A stretch of 64,000 nt of DNA from Melioribacteraceae bacterium (GTDB taxonomy: Bacteria > Bacteroidota > Ignavibacteria > Ignavibacteriales > Melioribacteraceae): positions 62,001-126,000 of the forward strand of contig JAIPBD010000008.1 of NCBI GenBank assembly GCA_021739765.1, in the 5' to 3' direction. The stretch's first letter is position 1; each line of letters begins with the position of its first letter. The position numbers and the translations under genes are program-made. The notes under the pieces are model-generated. The model saw only the letters and a list, made by a program, of their open reading frames with translations, ran no database searches and had not been told where the DNA came from. Below are positions 18,151 through 26,729 of this stretch, in pieces.

Positions 18151-19334
18151 AAATTATATGCGAATCCTAACCAGGGAACGAACGGAAATCCACCATTTGC
18201 CGAAGTTGAGGTAATAAAACCAAAATCTGCAGCAAGATATTCGCCGAAGAAGCGCAGCCCGAATGAAATTAGGAGCGATTCACTTCCCGGAATTAACCAA
18301 TTTTCGGTGATAATTTTAATGCTTTTAGAAGTTTTTAATTCCGCACCGAACATCAAAAATGGGGTTTTGGAAAACTCCCACTCATCATCATAGCCCCAAC
18401 CGATTCCGAAAGTAATTGCGGTTTTTTCAGTTGAGTAAGTTCCAACTCCATAAGCAATTCCAAAACTATTGTTCGAAACATTGGCGTAAATAATTCCGGT
18501 AGCCAGATCGAGATTGTCCTGACCGAATAGTCTAATTTTTGGAGCAATATAAAACATCTGCTCAGCAGCTCCCGGGAAAAGTGAAAATCCTCCACTTAGA
18601 ATAATATTATCGGTAACTCCGATTGCCAAGAATGGAAAAAATATCTCGTAAATCGAAAAGTAGCCGCTTCCACCCGGTAAACTTCTCGCTGTCGGACCGA
18701 AGAAAAGTCTGCTCTGATTAGGGTCTGATGATCTGAAAATGTTCTCATGCCATTTACCTTGTTTTATGCGAACCTCCTCAATAAGTGATCTGGATACCTC
18801 GATACTTAAACCGGAAAGAGTTTCAAAATAAATGAGTGAGTCGTTTTTAGACAAAATATTCCCGATCAGGATCGTTTCATCAATTAGTCTTAATTCAAAC
18901 ACCACTGAAGTATCATTCGGAATTACATCAAAATTTGGTCTCTTTATTCCCTTAAAAAGTTCAGTTTGTGCATTTTGTCTTGATGACAAGTTAGTCAAAA
19001 GAAGATGTGGAGAGGTTTTTGGATTAAATTCTACTAAATGTTTTTTGATCCGATCCACATCATCGGAGGAGATAAGAAAAATTTCTTCCTCTAATCCGGA
19101 ATCCGTATTACGTTCAATTCTCAAGAAATAAGACTTATCTTCAACTGCAATAATAGCTCTTATAAACCCGGGAACATCTGTAAAAATTTTATAGGATTGT
19201 TGCTCCAGTTTATCAATTTCTGTCCTAACCTCTGTGCTAAAAATTAATTTGTTGATGACCTGTGAATACTGAATGTTGGGGGAGAGAAAGAAGAATATGA
19301 ATGCGAATGCAATCTTGATGAAGGAATACTTCAT
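18147..19334 (-). CDS. Putative outer-membrane beta-barrel protein, function unknown
   Basis: 395 aa from the ATG at 19334 (reverse strand), chosen because TAAAGGAG at 19343-19350 lies 8 bases upstream and the N-terminus then reads as a signal peptide (KYSFIKIAFAFIFFFLSPN, cut near YSQ). About residues 110-175 form a small beta-rich domain (FELRLIDETILIGNILSKND). The last 190 residues are alternating beta strands rich in Gly and aromatics, ending in Phe (LGFAYNF), as expected for an outer-membrane barrel. No family recognised. It is the only reverse-strand gene within the sulfur amino-acid block and shares a 219-bp divergent upstream region with the gene at 19554. Confidence 0.72.
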   Translation of the reverse strand: MKYSFIKIAFAFIFFFLSPNIQYSQVINKLIFSTEVRTEIDKLEQQSYKIFTDVPGFIRAIIAVEDKSYFLRIERNTDSGLEEEIFLISSDDVDRIKKHLVEFNPKTSPHLLLTNLSSRQNAQTELFKGIKRPNFDVIPNDTSVVFELRLIDETILIGNILSKNDSLIYFETLSGLSIEVSRSLIEEVRIKQGKWHENIFRSSDPNQSRLFFGPTARSLPGGSGYFSIYEIFFPFLAIGVTDNIILSGGFSLFPGAAEQMFYIAPKIRLFGQDNLDLATGIIYANVSNNSFGIAYGVGTYSTEKTAITFGIGWGYDDEWEFSKTPFLMFGAELKTSKSIKIITENWLIPGSESLLISFGLRFFGEYLAADFGFITSTSANGGFPFVPWLGFAYNF

Positions 19335-19342
19335 AAACTCAA

Positions 19343-19350
19343 CTCCTTTA
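19343..19350 (-). promoter_or_regulatory. Shine-Dalgarno fixing the start at 19334
   Basis: On the reverse strand TAAAGGAG lies 8 bases before ATG 19334. An upstream in-frame ATG at 19415 has no such site and would bury the signal peptide, so it was discarded. Confidence 0.8.
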
Positions 19351-19553
19351 GGAGGCGAAATTGAAAAAAAACTAAACCAAATGAAGACGAAAAATGGCTT
19401 TCTAAAATTAGTCATTTATGTCTGATTCCAAAATAAATTTAATCTGGAACGAATCTAATTGCTACAAACAATTAAAACGCTTTAGATATATCAACAAGAA
19501 ATCGTAATTTTAGATAGTACTTTTATATCTCTTTATAATTAATCGAGGTGGAA

Positions 19554-20756
19554 ATGAGCGGTTATAAAACATTAGAGTTCGATTCATTATGTGTACATTC
19601 GGGAGTCGGTGAATACGAACATGGGCCTGTAGTCCCTCCGATTTATCAAACATCTACATTTAAATTTGAAAATGCCGCACACGGCGGTTCACTTTTTAAA
19701 GGTGAGCAACAAGGTTATATTTATTCAAGGATGGCGAATCCTACAATTGAAGCTATGGAAAATTCGGTAGCTCAACTTGAAGGCGGAATTAAAGCTCTCG
19801 GCTGCTCGAGTGGAATGGCCGCAATTTCAACAACATTTATGGCGCTTCTAAAAGCTGGTGACCATGTTGTTTGTGCAGAATCTGTTTATGGTCCGACAAG
19901 TACTTTACTCGCAACCATTTTTACCAAGTTTGATATCCAAGTCACTTTCGTTGATTCAAGCAATTTCTCGGAAATCACGAAGGCAGTTCGAACCAACACC
20001 AAAGTTTTATACATGGAAACTCCAGGCAATCCGACTCTTGCGATTACGGATTTAAAAAAATGCGCTGATCTGGCAAACTCAATTAATGCAAAATTGGTTG
20101 TCGATAACACATTTATGGGGCCTGCAATACAAAGACCATTTGAATTCGGAGCACATGTAGTTTTGCACAGCATGACAAAATCTCTGAACGGGCATGCTGA
20201 TGTTGTCGCGGGAATTATTGTACTTAATGATATGAACGATTATAAATTGTTCCGCAAAGTATTAAATCAAATGGGCGGAGTAATTGATCCTTTTAATGCA
20301 TTCCTTGTTCATCGAGGTTTAAAAACTCTCGATCTCCGAATGAGAAAAATGAGTGAAAACGCGATGAAAATTGCGCAATTCCTTGAAAATCATCCTAAAA
20401 TTGAATGGGTTAGTTATCCGGGATTAAAAAGTCACCCTCAATATGAAATTGGGCAAAATCAACACAGAATGAACGGGTGCATGATATCCTTTGAGGTGAA
20501 AGGAGGATTTGAAGCGGGCGAAACTTTGATGAATTCGGTTAAACTCGCAACTTTGGCTGTAAGCCTCGGTGGAGTTGAAACATTAGTTCAACACCCGGCA
20601 AGTATGACTCACGCTTCGATGGATAAAGAAGTTCGGCTAAAAGCCAAAATTACAGATGGATTAGTTCGTTACTCTGTTGGAATTGAAAGCGCGGATGATT
20701 TAATCGACGATCTTGAACATGCTTTAAATATGGTTAAAATTGAAGAATTAGTTTAA
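19554..20756 (+). CDS. Methionine gamma-lyase-like PLP enzyme (Cys/Met-metabolism family)
   Basis: 400 aa from ATG 19554; GAGG at 19545-19548 is 5 bases upstream, so the in-frame GTG at 19548, which overlaps the SD, is not the start. GVGEYEHGPVVPPIYQTSTF, YIYSRMANPT, CSSGMAAIS, DNTFMGPAIQRP and HSMTKSLNGHADVVAG (PLP-Lys K209) place it in the gamma-subfamily. Methionine gamma-lyases have a catalytic Cys in YGCT; here the loop is YGPT (112-115). A cystathionine gamma-lyase, homocysteine lyase or sulfhydrylase role is therefore as likely as methionine cleavage. The next family member starts 18 bases downstream. Confidence 0.85.
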   Translation: MSGYKTLEFDSLCVHSGVGEYEHGPVVPPIYQTSTFKFENAAHGGSLFKGEQQGYIYSRMANPTIEAMENSVAQLEGGIKALGCSSGMAAISTTFMALLKAGDHVVCAESVYGPTSTLLATIFTKFDIQVTFVDSSNFSEITKAVRTNTKVLYMETPGNPTLAITDLKKCADLANSINAKLVVDNTFMGPAIQRPFEFGAHVVLHSMTKSLNGHADVVAGIIVLNDMNDYKLFRKVLNQMGGVIDPFNAFLVHRGLKTLDLRMRKMSENAMKIAQFLENHPKIEWVSYPGLKSHPQYEIGQNQHRMNGCMISFEVKGGFEAGETLMNSVKLATLAVSLGGVETLVQHPASMTHASMDKEVRLKAKITDGLVRYSVGIESADDLIDDLEHALNMVKIEELV

Positions 20757-20774
20757 TAATCTGAGAGGTGGAAA

Positions 20775-22088
20775 ATGTCAGATAACAAAGAAAAAAAAAC
20801 TTCCAATGAGGAAAAATACTCAATGGAAACCCACATTATTTATGGAAAAAACGAAACAAATAAGTGGGATTATTCCCATCATGTAACCGCTCCGATCTCG
20901 TCTTCAACTACTTTCCGGTTAGATTCTGTAGAACGCGGTGCTGCCGGATTTATGCAATTCGCAAATACAACAGAACATGGTGATGAAGCGCCTATATTTA
21001 TTTATGACCGGCTTGGTGAACCGAATAAAGATATGCTCGAGGAAAATCTCGCTTATGCTGAAAAAGGGGAGATGGCACTTTCTTTTTCATCAGGAATGGG
21101 AGCAATTTCAGCTGTTCTCGGAATTCTTACAAGCACCGGCGATGATATTGTAACTCATAATACTTTGTACGGCTGCACAATTTCATTATTGATGAACTGG
21201 TATCCCAAATACCAAATTTCTAATACTCCGGTTGATCTTACAAACGTTGATAATTTGTTGGATGCGGTTACCGAAAAAACTAAAGTTATTTATCTCGAAA
21301 CTCCGGCGAATCCGAATTTGGATGTTATTGACATCCAAAAGATTGCGGAAATAATCGATAAAATAAACCAAAATAGGGAACCGGCGAATCGTATTAATAT
21401 TGTTGTCGATAATACATTTGCCACAAGTTTCTGCCAAAGACCAATAACTCTCGGCGCAGATTTTGTTATTCATTCGTTAACTAAAGGAATCGGTGGATTC
21501 GGCACGGATATGGGTGGCGTGGTTGTAGGAAGGAAAGAATTCCGGGATCGATTGCTGCTATACCGCAAAGATTTTGGAGCGGTACTCGGCACAAAAAGCG
21601 CGTGGGCAATTTTAACTTATGGCTTGCCGACACTTCCATTGCGTCAACGACATCAAATCCAAACGGCTAAGTTAGTTTCTGATTTCCTGGAAAAACATCC
21701 GAAAGTTGAATTTGTAAATTATCCGGGATTAGCTTCCTTCAAAGGATATGAACTGGCAAAAAAACAAATGATTGATTTTAACGGAAATTTCGCCCCCGGT
21801 TCGTTGGTCTATTTTGGATTAAAAGGAAGTACGCCCGAAGAAAGCAAAAATATCGGCGGCAAATTTATGGATTACGTGGCTGATAATTCATACACAATGA
21901 CGCTCGCGGTGAGTTTGGGCCATACACGAACTTTAATTGAACATCCGGCATCTATGACACACTCCGTCGTTCCTGCCGATAAATTACACGAGAGGGGATT
22001 GCATCCCGGTGGTGTCCGTCTGGCGCTCGGATTAGAAAATCCCGACGATATTTTGCTCGATCTGGATGAAGCGCTAAAACAATTGTAG
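20775..22088 (+). CDS. Methionine gamma-lyase-type PLP enzyme (YGCT active-site Cys present)
   Basis: 437 aa. The first 30 residues are a charged extension (SDNKEKKTSNEEKYSMETH). The core has FSSGMGAIS, NTLYGCTISLL with C134 at the place of the P. putida methionine gamma-lyase active-site Cys, VVDNTFATSFCQRP and HSLTKGIGGFGTDMGGVVVG (PLP-Lys K237). Predicted reaction: methionine (or homocysteine) to 2-oxobutyrate, a thiol and ammonia. SD GAGAGG at 20762-20767 precedes ATG 20775. A rho-independent terminator follows at 22118-22151, so this ends the sulfur amino-acid block. Exact substrate is uncertain. Confidence 0.85.
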   Translation: MSDNKEKKTSNEEKYSMETHIIYGKNETNKWDYSHHVTAPISSSTTFRLDSVERGAAGFMQFANTTEHGDEAPIFIYDRLGEPNKDMLEENLAYAEKGEMALSFSSGMGAISAVLGILTSTGDDIVTHNTLYGCTISLLMNWYPKYQISNTPVDLTNVDNLLDAVTEKTKVIYLETPANPNLDVIDIQKIAEIIDKINQNREPANRINIVVDNTFATSFCQRPITLGADFVIHSLTKGIGGFGTDMGGVVVGRKEFRDRLLLYRKDFGAVLGTKSAWAILTYGLPTLPLRQRHQIQTAKLVSDFLEKHPKVEFVNYPGLASFKGYELAKKQMIDFNGNFAPGSLVYFGLKGSTPEESKNIGGKFMDYVADNSYTMTLAVSLGHTRTLIEHPASMTHSVVPADKLHERGLHPGGVRLALGLENPDDILLDLDEALKQL

Positions 22089-22117
22089 GATTCTAAAAAT
22101 ACTTAACTCAAAATTAG

Positions 22118-22151
22118 GGGAGCTGATAATATATTCGGCTCTCTTTTTGTT
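22118..22151 (+). terminator. Rho-independent terminator after the methionine-lyase pair
   Basis: GGGAGCTGA (from 22118) can pair with TCGGCTCTC (to 22143) as a 9-bp stem with two G-U pairs and an AT-rich 8-base loop, followed by TTTTTGTTT. It lies 30 bases past the stop at 22088. Confidence 0.75.
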
Positions 22152-22237
22152 TCAATCCCTATTAATCCCCATTTTGAAAACCATTTCGAAAAGTATATTT
22201 TGACCATCATATTAATTCTGAAGGTTTGATCAAAAGT

Positions 22238-23422
22238 ATGTCTCACGAATATTTTTACCGTGATTTACCGGTTTTAAACAAATACATCGATGTTGCTTCG
22301 GTTTCCAACTACGTTGATTTACCGGAAGATTGGTACGTTGTTGTTTCGGACGTTACCGGATCAACCGAAGCCATCACTGCCGGGAGATACAAAGAAGTCA
22401 ACATTCTCGGTGCGGCATTGATAACCGCCGTTAGAAATGAAACCAAACCGTTAGAAATACCTTTTGTATTTGGCGGAGACGGGGCTTCGCTTTGCATCCC
22501 GAAAAGATTTGCCGGCGCCGTTGAAAATATTCTCGGTGATGTAAGGGAACTCGCAAGCAAAGAATACCAACTTGATTTTCGTGTCGGATTGGTTGAAGTG
22601 AGTAAAATATATTCCGCCGGTTTTCGAGTATTAATTGCAAAATATCAAGTTTCAGAAAATTTCGTACAATCGGTTTTTAGCGGCGGCGGTTTGGAATACG
22701 CTGAGGATTATCTAAAAGCGAATTTCGAAAATGAATTCAAACAAAAATACATAAGACATAAACCACCCGAAGTCAATCTCGAAGGACTTGAATGCCGATG
22801 GAGTCCCATCGAAAGCACGAGGGGAGAAATTATCTCTTTGCTTGTGAAAGTGACCGTCAAAGATTCTGAGAAGAAGACTGCTATTTACAGAGAAGTTATT
22901 GAGAAAATTTATGAAATCTACGAAGAAAAAACATCCCATCCTGTGAATTATGATCAGCTTAAAATGGCATTCGCACAAGTGAAATTATTACCCGAAATAA
23001 AAGCGAGAACTCATGATGCTGCTTTCTGGGCAAGATTTTCTTATATGCTAAAATTAAGATTTCAAATTATCGTCGGCTATTTTCTGATGGCAAGAAAAAT
23101 ATCTACAAAGGCGACAAATTGGGGTAATTACAAAACCGACTTGATAGCTAACAGTGACTATCGAAAATTTGACGATATGGTTCGAAAAGTTCTTTCCGGA
23201 ACCGAAGAAATGCGAAACAAATTAGAAAATTATTTGCATCTGCGATTTTCGCGTGGTGAATTGGTTTATGGCATTCATGCTTCTTCATCCGCTTTATTAA
23301 CATGTGTTGTTTCCAAATACGAAAAAGACCATTTCCATTTTATTGATGGTAACGACGGAGGATATGCCGAAGCCGCCAGAAAAATGAAATCACAAATTAA
23401 GCAGAACTCTAAAAATCAATAG
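22238..23422 (+). CDS. DUF3095 domain protein
   Basis: 394 aa from ATG 22238 (an upstream TTG at 22226 is unlikely). FYRDLPVLNKYIDV, WYVVVSDVTGSTEAI, AGRYKEVNILGAA and FVFGGDGASLCIP are typical of DUF3095 across its whole length. The SDVTGST strand-loop followed about 45 residues later by GGDG resembles the metal-binding core of class III nucleotide cyclases or GGDEF-like palm domains, so nucleotide turnover is conceivable but unproven. No membrane segment is seen. It stands alone between a terminator and the T9SS cargo genes. Confidence 0.85.
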   Translation: MSHEYFYRDLPVLNKYIDVASVSNYVDLPEDWYVVVSDVTGSTEAITAGRYKEVNILGAALITAVRNETKPLEIPFVFGGDGASLCIPKRFAGAVENILGDVRELASKEYQLDFRVGLVEVSKIYSAGFRVLIAKYQVSENFVQSVFSGGGLEYAEDYLKANFENEFKQKYIRHKPPEVNLEGLECRWSPIESTRGEIISLLVKVTVKDSEKKTAIYREVIEKIYEIYEEKTSHPVNYDQLKMAFAQVKLLPEIKARTHDAAFWARFSYMLKLRFQIIVGYFLMARKISTKATNWGNYKTDLIANSDYRKFDDMVRKVLSGTEEMRNKLENYLHLRFSRGELVYGIHASSSALLTCVVSKYEKDHFHFIDGNDGGYAEAARKMKSQIKQNSKNQ

Positions 23423-23627
23423 TCCAAGAAAAAGCGCAGTGTGCGAGTTTCCGAGACTGTACAAATCATAAAATCCGCCGGACAAATATTTAATAAAATT
23501 GTCATTCACTCCTGTTTTTTGCCTGATAAATGACGATTACTTTAAAAGATCTCCAAAATCTAATCTCATCGTTTAATTGATAATTAAGAATAATCTCGAT
23601 AACTTATATTCAAATTCTGATATTTTC

Positions 23628-23652
23628 ATATTAGGATAATATGACCTAATAT
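23628..23652. promoter_or_regulatory. Perfect 8-bp inverted repeat upstream of the T9SS cargo gene
   Basis: ATATTAGG (23628-23635) and CCTAATAT (23645-23652) are exact reverse complements separated by 9 bases. The element ends 13 bases before the SD (GGAGG, 23666-23670) of the gene at 23675. It could be an operator or a hairpin in the 5' leader; no T-run follows, so it is not a terminator. Confidence 0.4.
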
Positions 23653-23674
23653 CCAATTAAAATCTGGAGGTCTT

Positions 23675-26600
23675 GTGAAGCTTAAATTATCACTCTTTGT
23701 TTTCCTGATTAATCTTTCAATATCAGCTCAATCCCTAACTTTACCCTTAATAATTACCGATAACGATGGTGGAATAGACACACTTCACTTCGGGCTCAAT
23801 CAAAATGCGACGAATAACCTGGACGCCGCATTGGGCGAGGTTCCATTACCGCCATTACCGCCGACCGGTATTTTCGACGCGAGGTTCAATCTGCCGGATG
23901 GAAATGCTTCGTTAATCGATTTAAGACAGGGGAACGCAAGTTCAGTTGTTGAGTTTGTTTATTCAATGCAATTTCAGGCAGGTACCGGATCGACAATGAC
24001 ATTTTACTGGGATTTGCCGACCGGAGTCACGGGGAATCTCTCTGATCTGCTCGGAGGGATTTTAGTTGATGAAGTAATGTCGGGCAAGGGGGATTATACC
24101 CTTACTAATCTTGCGTTAGACAAATTACAAATGACAATCAATTACACCGGAACCGAGGTTAATCCGGTCGCATCCTCGTATCAAGTTAAATCCAGCCGGT
24201 ATTCCGTTGAGGCCGGTGATACTGTTCTGTTATCAGCGCAACTGCTAGATGCTGATGGTGAACCTTTCAAAGAAGAAAGCAGGAGCATTACTTGGAGCAG
24301 TCCAAATGGTGGATTATTTTCAAATAATCCCACATTGACTGATGCAAACGGTCATTCTACAGTTGTGTTTACAACGGCAAATGATCCCGAAAAAGAATAT
24401 GTAATTACAGTTGAAGATGGTGAGTTGTTGACCGGAACCGCTGAAAAGATAGTAACTTTTAAAACTACTGATCCCGGTGATGATCAAAAACCAAATTTGA
24501 AATACTCTCTCGTTATCGATGATAATGACGGAGGAATGGATACTTTATATTTTGGTATAAATCCGAAAGGCACTGATTTAATTGATTCAGAGCTCGATGA
24601 AGTACCCCTTCCGCCTTTACCGCCTAGCGGAATATTTGATGCGAGATTTACGTTAGATAATGGGGACGCCAGTCTGATTGATTTACGGAATGGTGATTCC
24701 TCTTTCGTCGGCCAAATAGAATACACGCTTGAGTTTCAACCCGGAACCGGAACTGAAATGAATTTTTCGTGGGACCTTACTTCGGGTGTTTCTGGAAAAT
24801 TGCAAGATCAATTCGGTGGAATTCTTATTGATGTTGAAGTCTCAGGACAAAATAATTACACTCTCACAAATCTGAATTTAAATGCATTAAATCTAATCAT
24901 AGATTACGATTTTGGAGCAATCGCCCAAAATTCCGCACCCGTAATTGAATCGATCGGTGATCAAATTACAAATGAGGATAGTGTAATATCGGTAACTGTT
25001 AATTTTAATGATTCCGATATCGGAGATTCGCATTCGATAGGAGTGGAGTTAACTGATTCGTCAATCATAAAAGTCGGTGCGATTAGCGGGAATGTCTCCG
25101 GTTCAACTATCGAATTTATACCGGTTGAAAATGCTCACGGAGAAACTAATGTAAAAATTACCGTATCGGATGGTGTTGATACCGATGTAGTTGAATTTAA
25201 ACTGACTATTAACGCCGTGAATGATGCACCGGAACTGATTAAAGGAATCCCCGACGCAATTTTTGCTGAGGACAGCGGTGAACAAATCCACATCGCAAAT
25301 TTATCGGATTACTTTTCCGACATTGATTTAAATGATGAGCTTAGCTTTTCTTTAATCCAAGATTCTAGTTTTGCGCAAATTGCAGATAACCAAAAAATTG
25401 TCGTTCATTCAGCTGAAAATTATTTTGGAGTCTCAAACGTAATTGTGTTTTGCACCGATTTGGGAAACTTAAGCGCAGTTGATACTTTCAGCATTCAAAT
25501 TACACCGGTTAACGACAAACCTATAATCGAAATCGAAAACATCGAATTGAATGAAAATGATTCAACAACAATAAATCTCAGTGATTTTATTTACGATGTT
25601 GACAATCTATTTTCCGAATTAATTATTGATGTACAACCTATTTCCCAACTTTTTTGGCTCAATTTTAATACTAATAACTTAACTGTTAAAATCGGAACCG
25701 ATTCGGAAATTTCGGGAAAAGGAGCTTTTATCGTTACGGTTTCGGATCCCTCACAAGCTCTTTCTGTCGATACTGTATTCGTAAATGTAAACTCGATCAA
25801 CGATAAACCATTCTTCGGTACGCCCCCGGTTATTGAATTCGATGAAGATCAAACTTTTTTGGTTACGGCGGGATTTCTATCGCAATTCATCTTTGATCCG
25901 GATAATATTTTTTCGGAATTGACTTTAGATTTAAAGTACACCGGAGTGAATGTCCAAGTAATCTATGAATCGGTTGATACCGCTATTGTTCAACCTGCCG
26001 AGAATTGGTTTGGTGAAGACAGCCTAATGGTAATTGTATTTGACGGTGAGTATTATGATTCACTTTCGATAAAATTTAAAGTATTGCCAATTAATGATCT
26101 GCCATTTTTCAAAAATTTACCCGATTCCGTTATTCAGTTCTCCTCAGAAAAAGATTCAATAACACTCAATTTATGGGACATTGCTTTTGATATAGAGGAT
26201 GAAAACTCGGCATTGCAATATTTGATTTCTGTAAGTTCGGATAATGTAGGTGCTGAGTATCAGTCAAGTTCAGGAAATTTGTCTTTAACAGCTAAAAATA
26301 TGTTTTCTGATACCGTTTCCGTGTTTATCAAAATTTTCGATACGGAAGGGGATTCCGCGGAAACAGTTATTCTTTTCAGCTATAAAACAACGACGTCCTT
26401 ATCGGAAGAGTCGCTAAACATTCCGACAGAATATCAACTCGGACAAAATTATCCAAATCCATTTAATCCTTCCACAAACATCATTTTCGGTTTACCGGTT
26501 TCCACCGATGTAAAACTGGAAATAGTAAACATGTTGGGTGAAACCGTAAATGTTTTATTGGATAGGCAAATGGAGGCGGGATTACACTCCGTGCAGTTTG

Positions 26601-26689
26601 ACGCAACCGGACTTAGCAGCGGTATCTATATATACACACTAAAAACGAAGGATGTTTACAAAGTTCGAAAAATGATTTATGTCAAATAA
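23675..26689 (+). CDS. T9SS-secreted 1004-aa surface protein with two PLPP-GIFD domains and cadherin-like repeats
   Basis: GTG start with SD GGAGG at 23666-23670. Order: signal peptide (KLKLSLFVFLINLSISAQ); PLPP-GIFD domain copy 1 (about 22-160, DNDGGIDTLHFGLN then EVPLPPLPPTGIFDARF); a bacterial Ig-like domain (about 165-265, YSVEAGDTVLLSAQLLDADG); PLPP-GIFD copy 2 (about 275-412); four to five cadherin/Ig-like tandem repeats (about 415-895) with the recurring NDAP/NDKP junctions and NEDS/SEDS openings; and a T9SS sorting domain (last about 86 residues, QNYPNPFNPSTNI to VRKMIYVK). No enzymatic domain is recognisable, so it is probably an adhesive or structural cell-surface protein. The 2418-aa cargo gene starts 40 bases downstream. 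Confidence 0.88.
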   Translation: MKLKLSLFVFLINLSISAQSLTLPLIITDNDGGIDTLHFGLNQNATNNLDAALGEVPLPPLPPTGIFDARFNLPDGNASLIDLRQGNASSVVEFVYSMQFQAGTGSTMTFYWDLPTGVTGNLSDLLGGILVDEVMSGKGDYTLTNLALDKLQMTINYTGTEVNPVASSYQVKSSRYSVEAGDTVLLSAQLLDADGEPFKEESRSITWSSPNGGLFSNNPTLTDANGHSTVVFTTANDPEKEYVITVEDGELLTGTAEKIVTFKTTDPGDDQKPNLKYSLVIDDNDGGMDTLYFGINPKGTDLIDSELDEVPLPPLPPSGIFDARFTLDNGDASLIDLRNGDSSFVGQIEYTLEFQPGTGTEMNFSWDLTSGVSGKLQDQFGGILIDVEVSGQNNYTLTNLNLNALNLIIDYDFGAIAQNSAPVIESIGDQITNEDSVISVTVNFNDSDIGDSHSIGVELTDSSIIKVGAISGNVSGSTIEFIPVENAHGETNVKITVSDGVDTDVVEFKLTINAVNDAPELIKGIPDAIFAEDSGEQIHIANLSDYFSDIDLNDELSFSLIQDSSFAQIADNQKIVVHSAENYFGVSNVIVFCTDLGNLSAVDTFSIQITPVNDKPIIEIENIELNENDSTTINLSDFIYDVDNLFSELIIDVQPISQLFWLNFNTNNLTVKIGTDSEISGKGAFIVTVSDPSQALSVDTVFVNVNSINDKPFFGTPPVIEFDEDQTFLVTAGFLSQFIFDPDNIFSELTLDLKYTGVNVQVIYESVDTAIVQPAENWFGEDSLMVIVFDGEYYDSLSIKFKVLPINDLPFFKNLPDSVIQFSSEKDSITLNLWDIAFDIEDENSALQYLISVSSDNVGAEYQSSSGNLSLTAKNMFSDTVSVFIKIFDTEGDSAETVILFSYKTTTSLSEESLNIPTEYQLGQNYPNPFNPSTNIIFGLPVSTDVKLEIVNMLGETVNVLLDRQMEAGLHSVQFDATGLSSGIYIYTLKTKDVYKVRKMIYVK

Positions 26690-26720
26690 TATGAACGTAG
26701 AGTTTTATACTTCAAAATTA

Positions 26721-26724
26721 GAGG
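26721..26724 (+). promoter_or_regulatory. Shine-Dalgarno fixing the start at 26730
   Basis: GAGG 5 bases before ATG 26730. The in-frame ATG at 26679 overlaps the preceding gene and would put 17 polar residues in front of the signal peptide, so it was rejected. Confidence 0.7.
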
Positions 26725-26729
26725 TTATT

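Noticed and set aside
19548-19553. GTG start for the methionine-lyase-like gene
   Set aside because: The GTG overlaps the SD itself; ATG 19554 has correct spacing.
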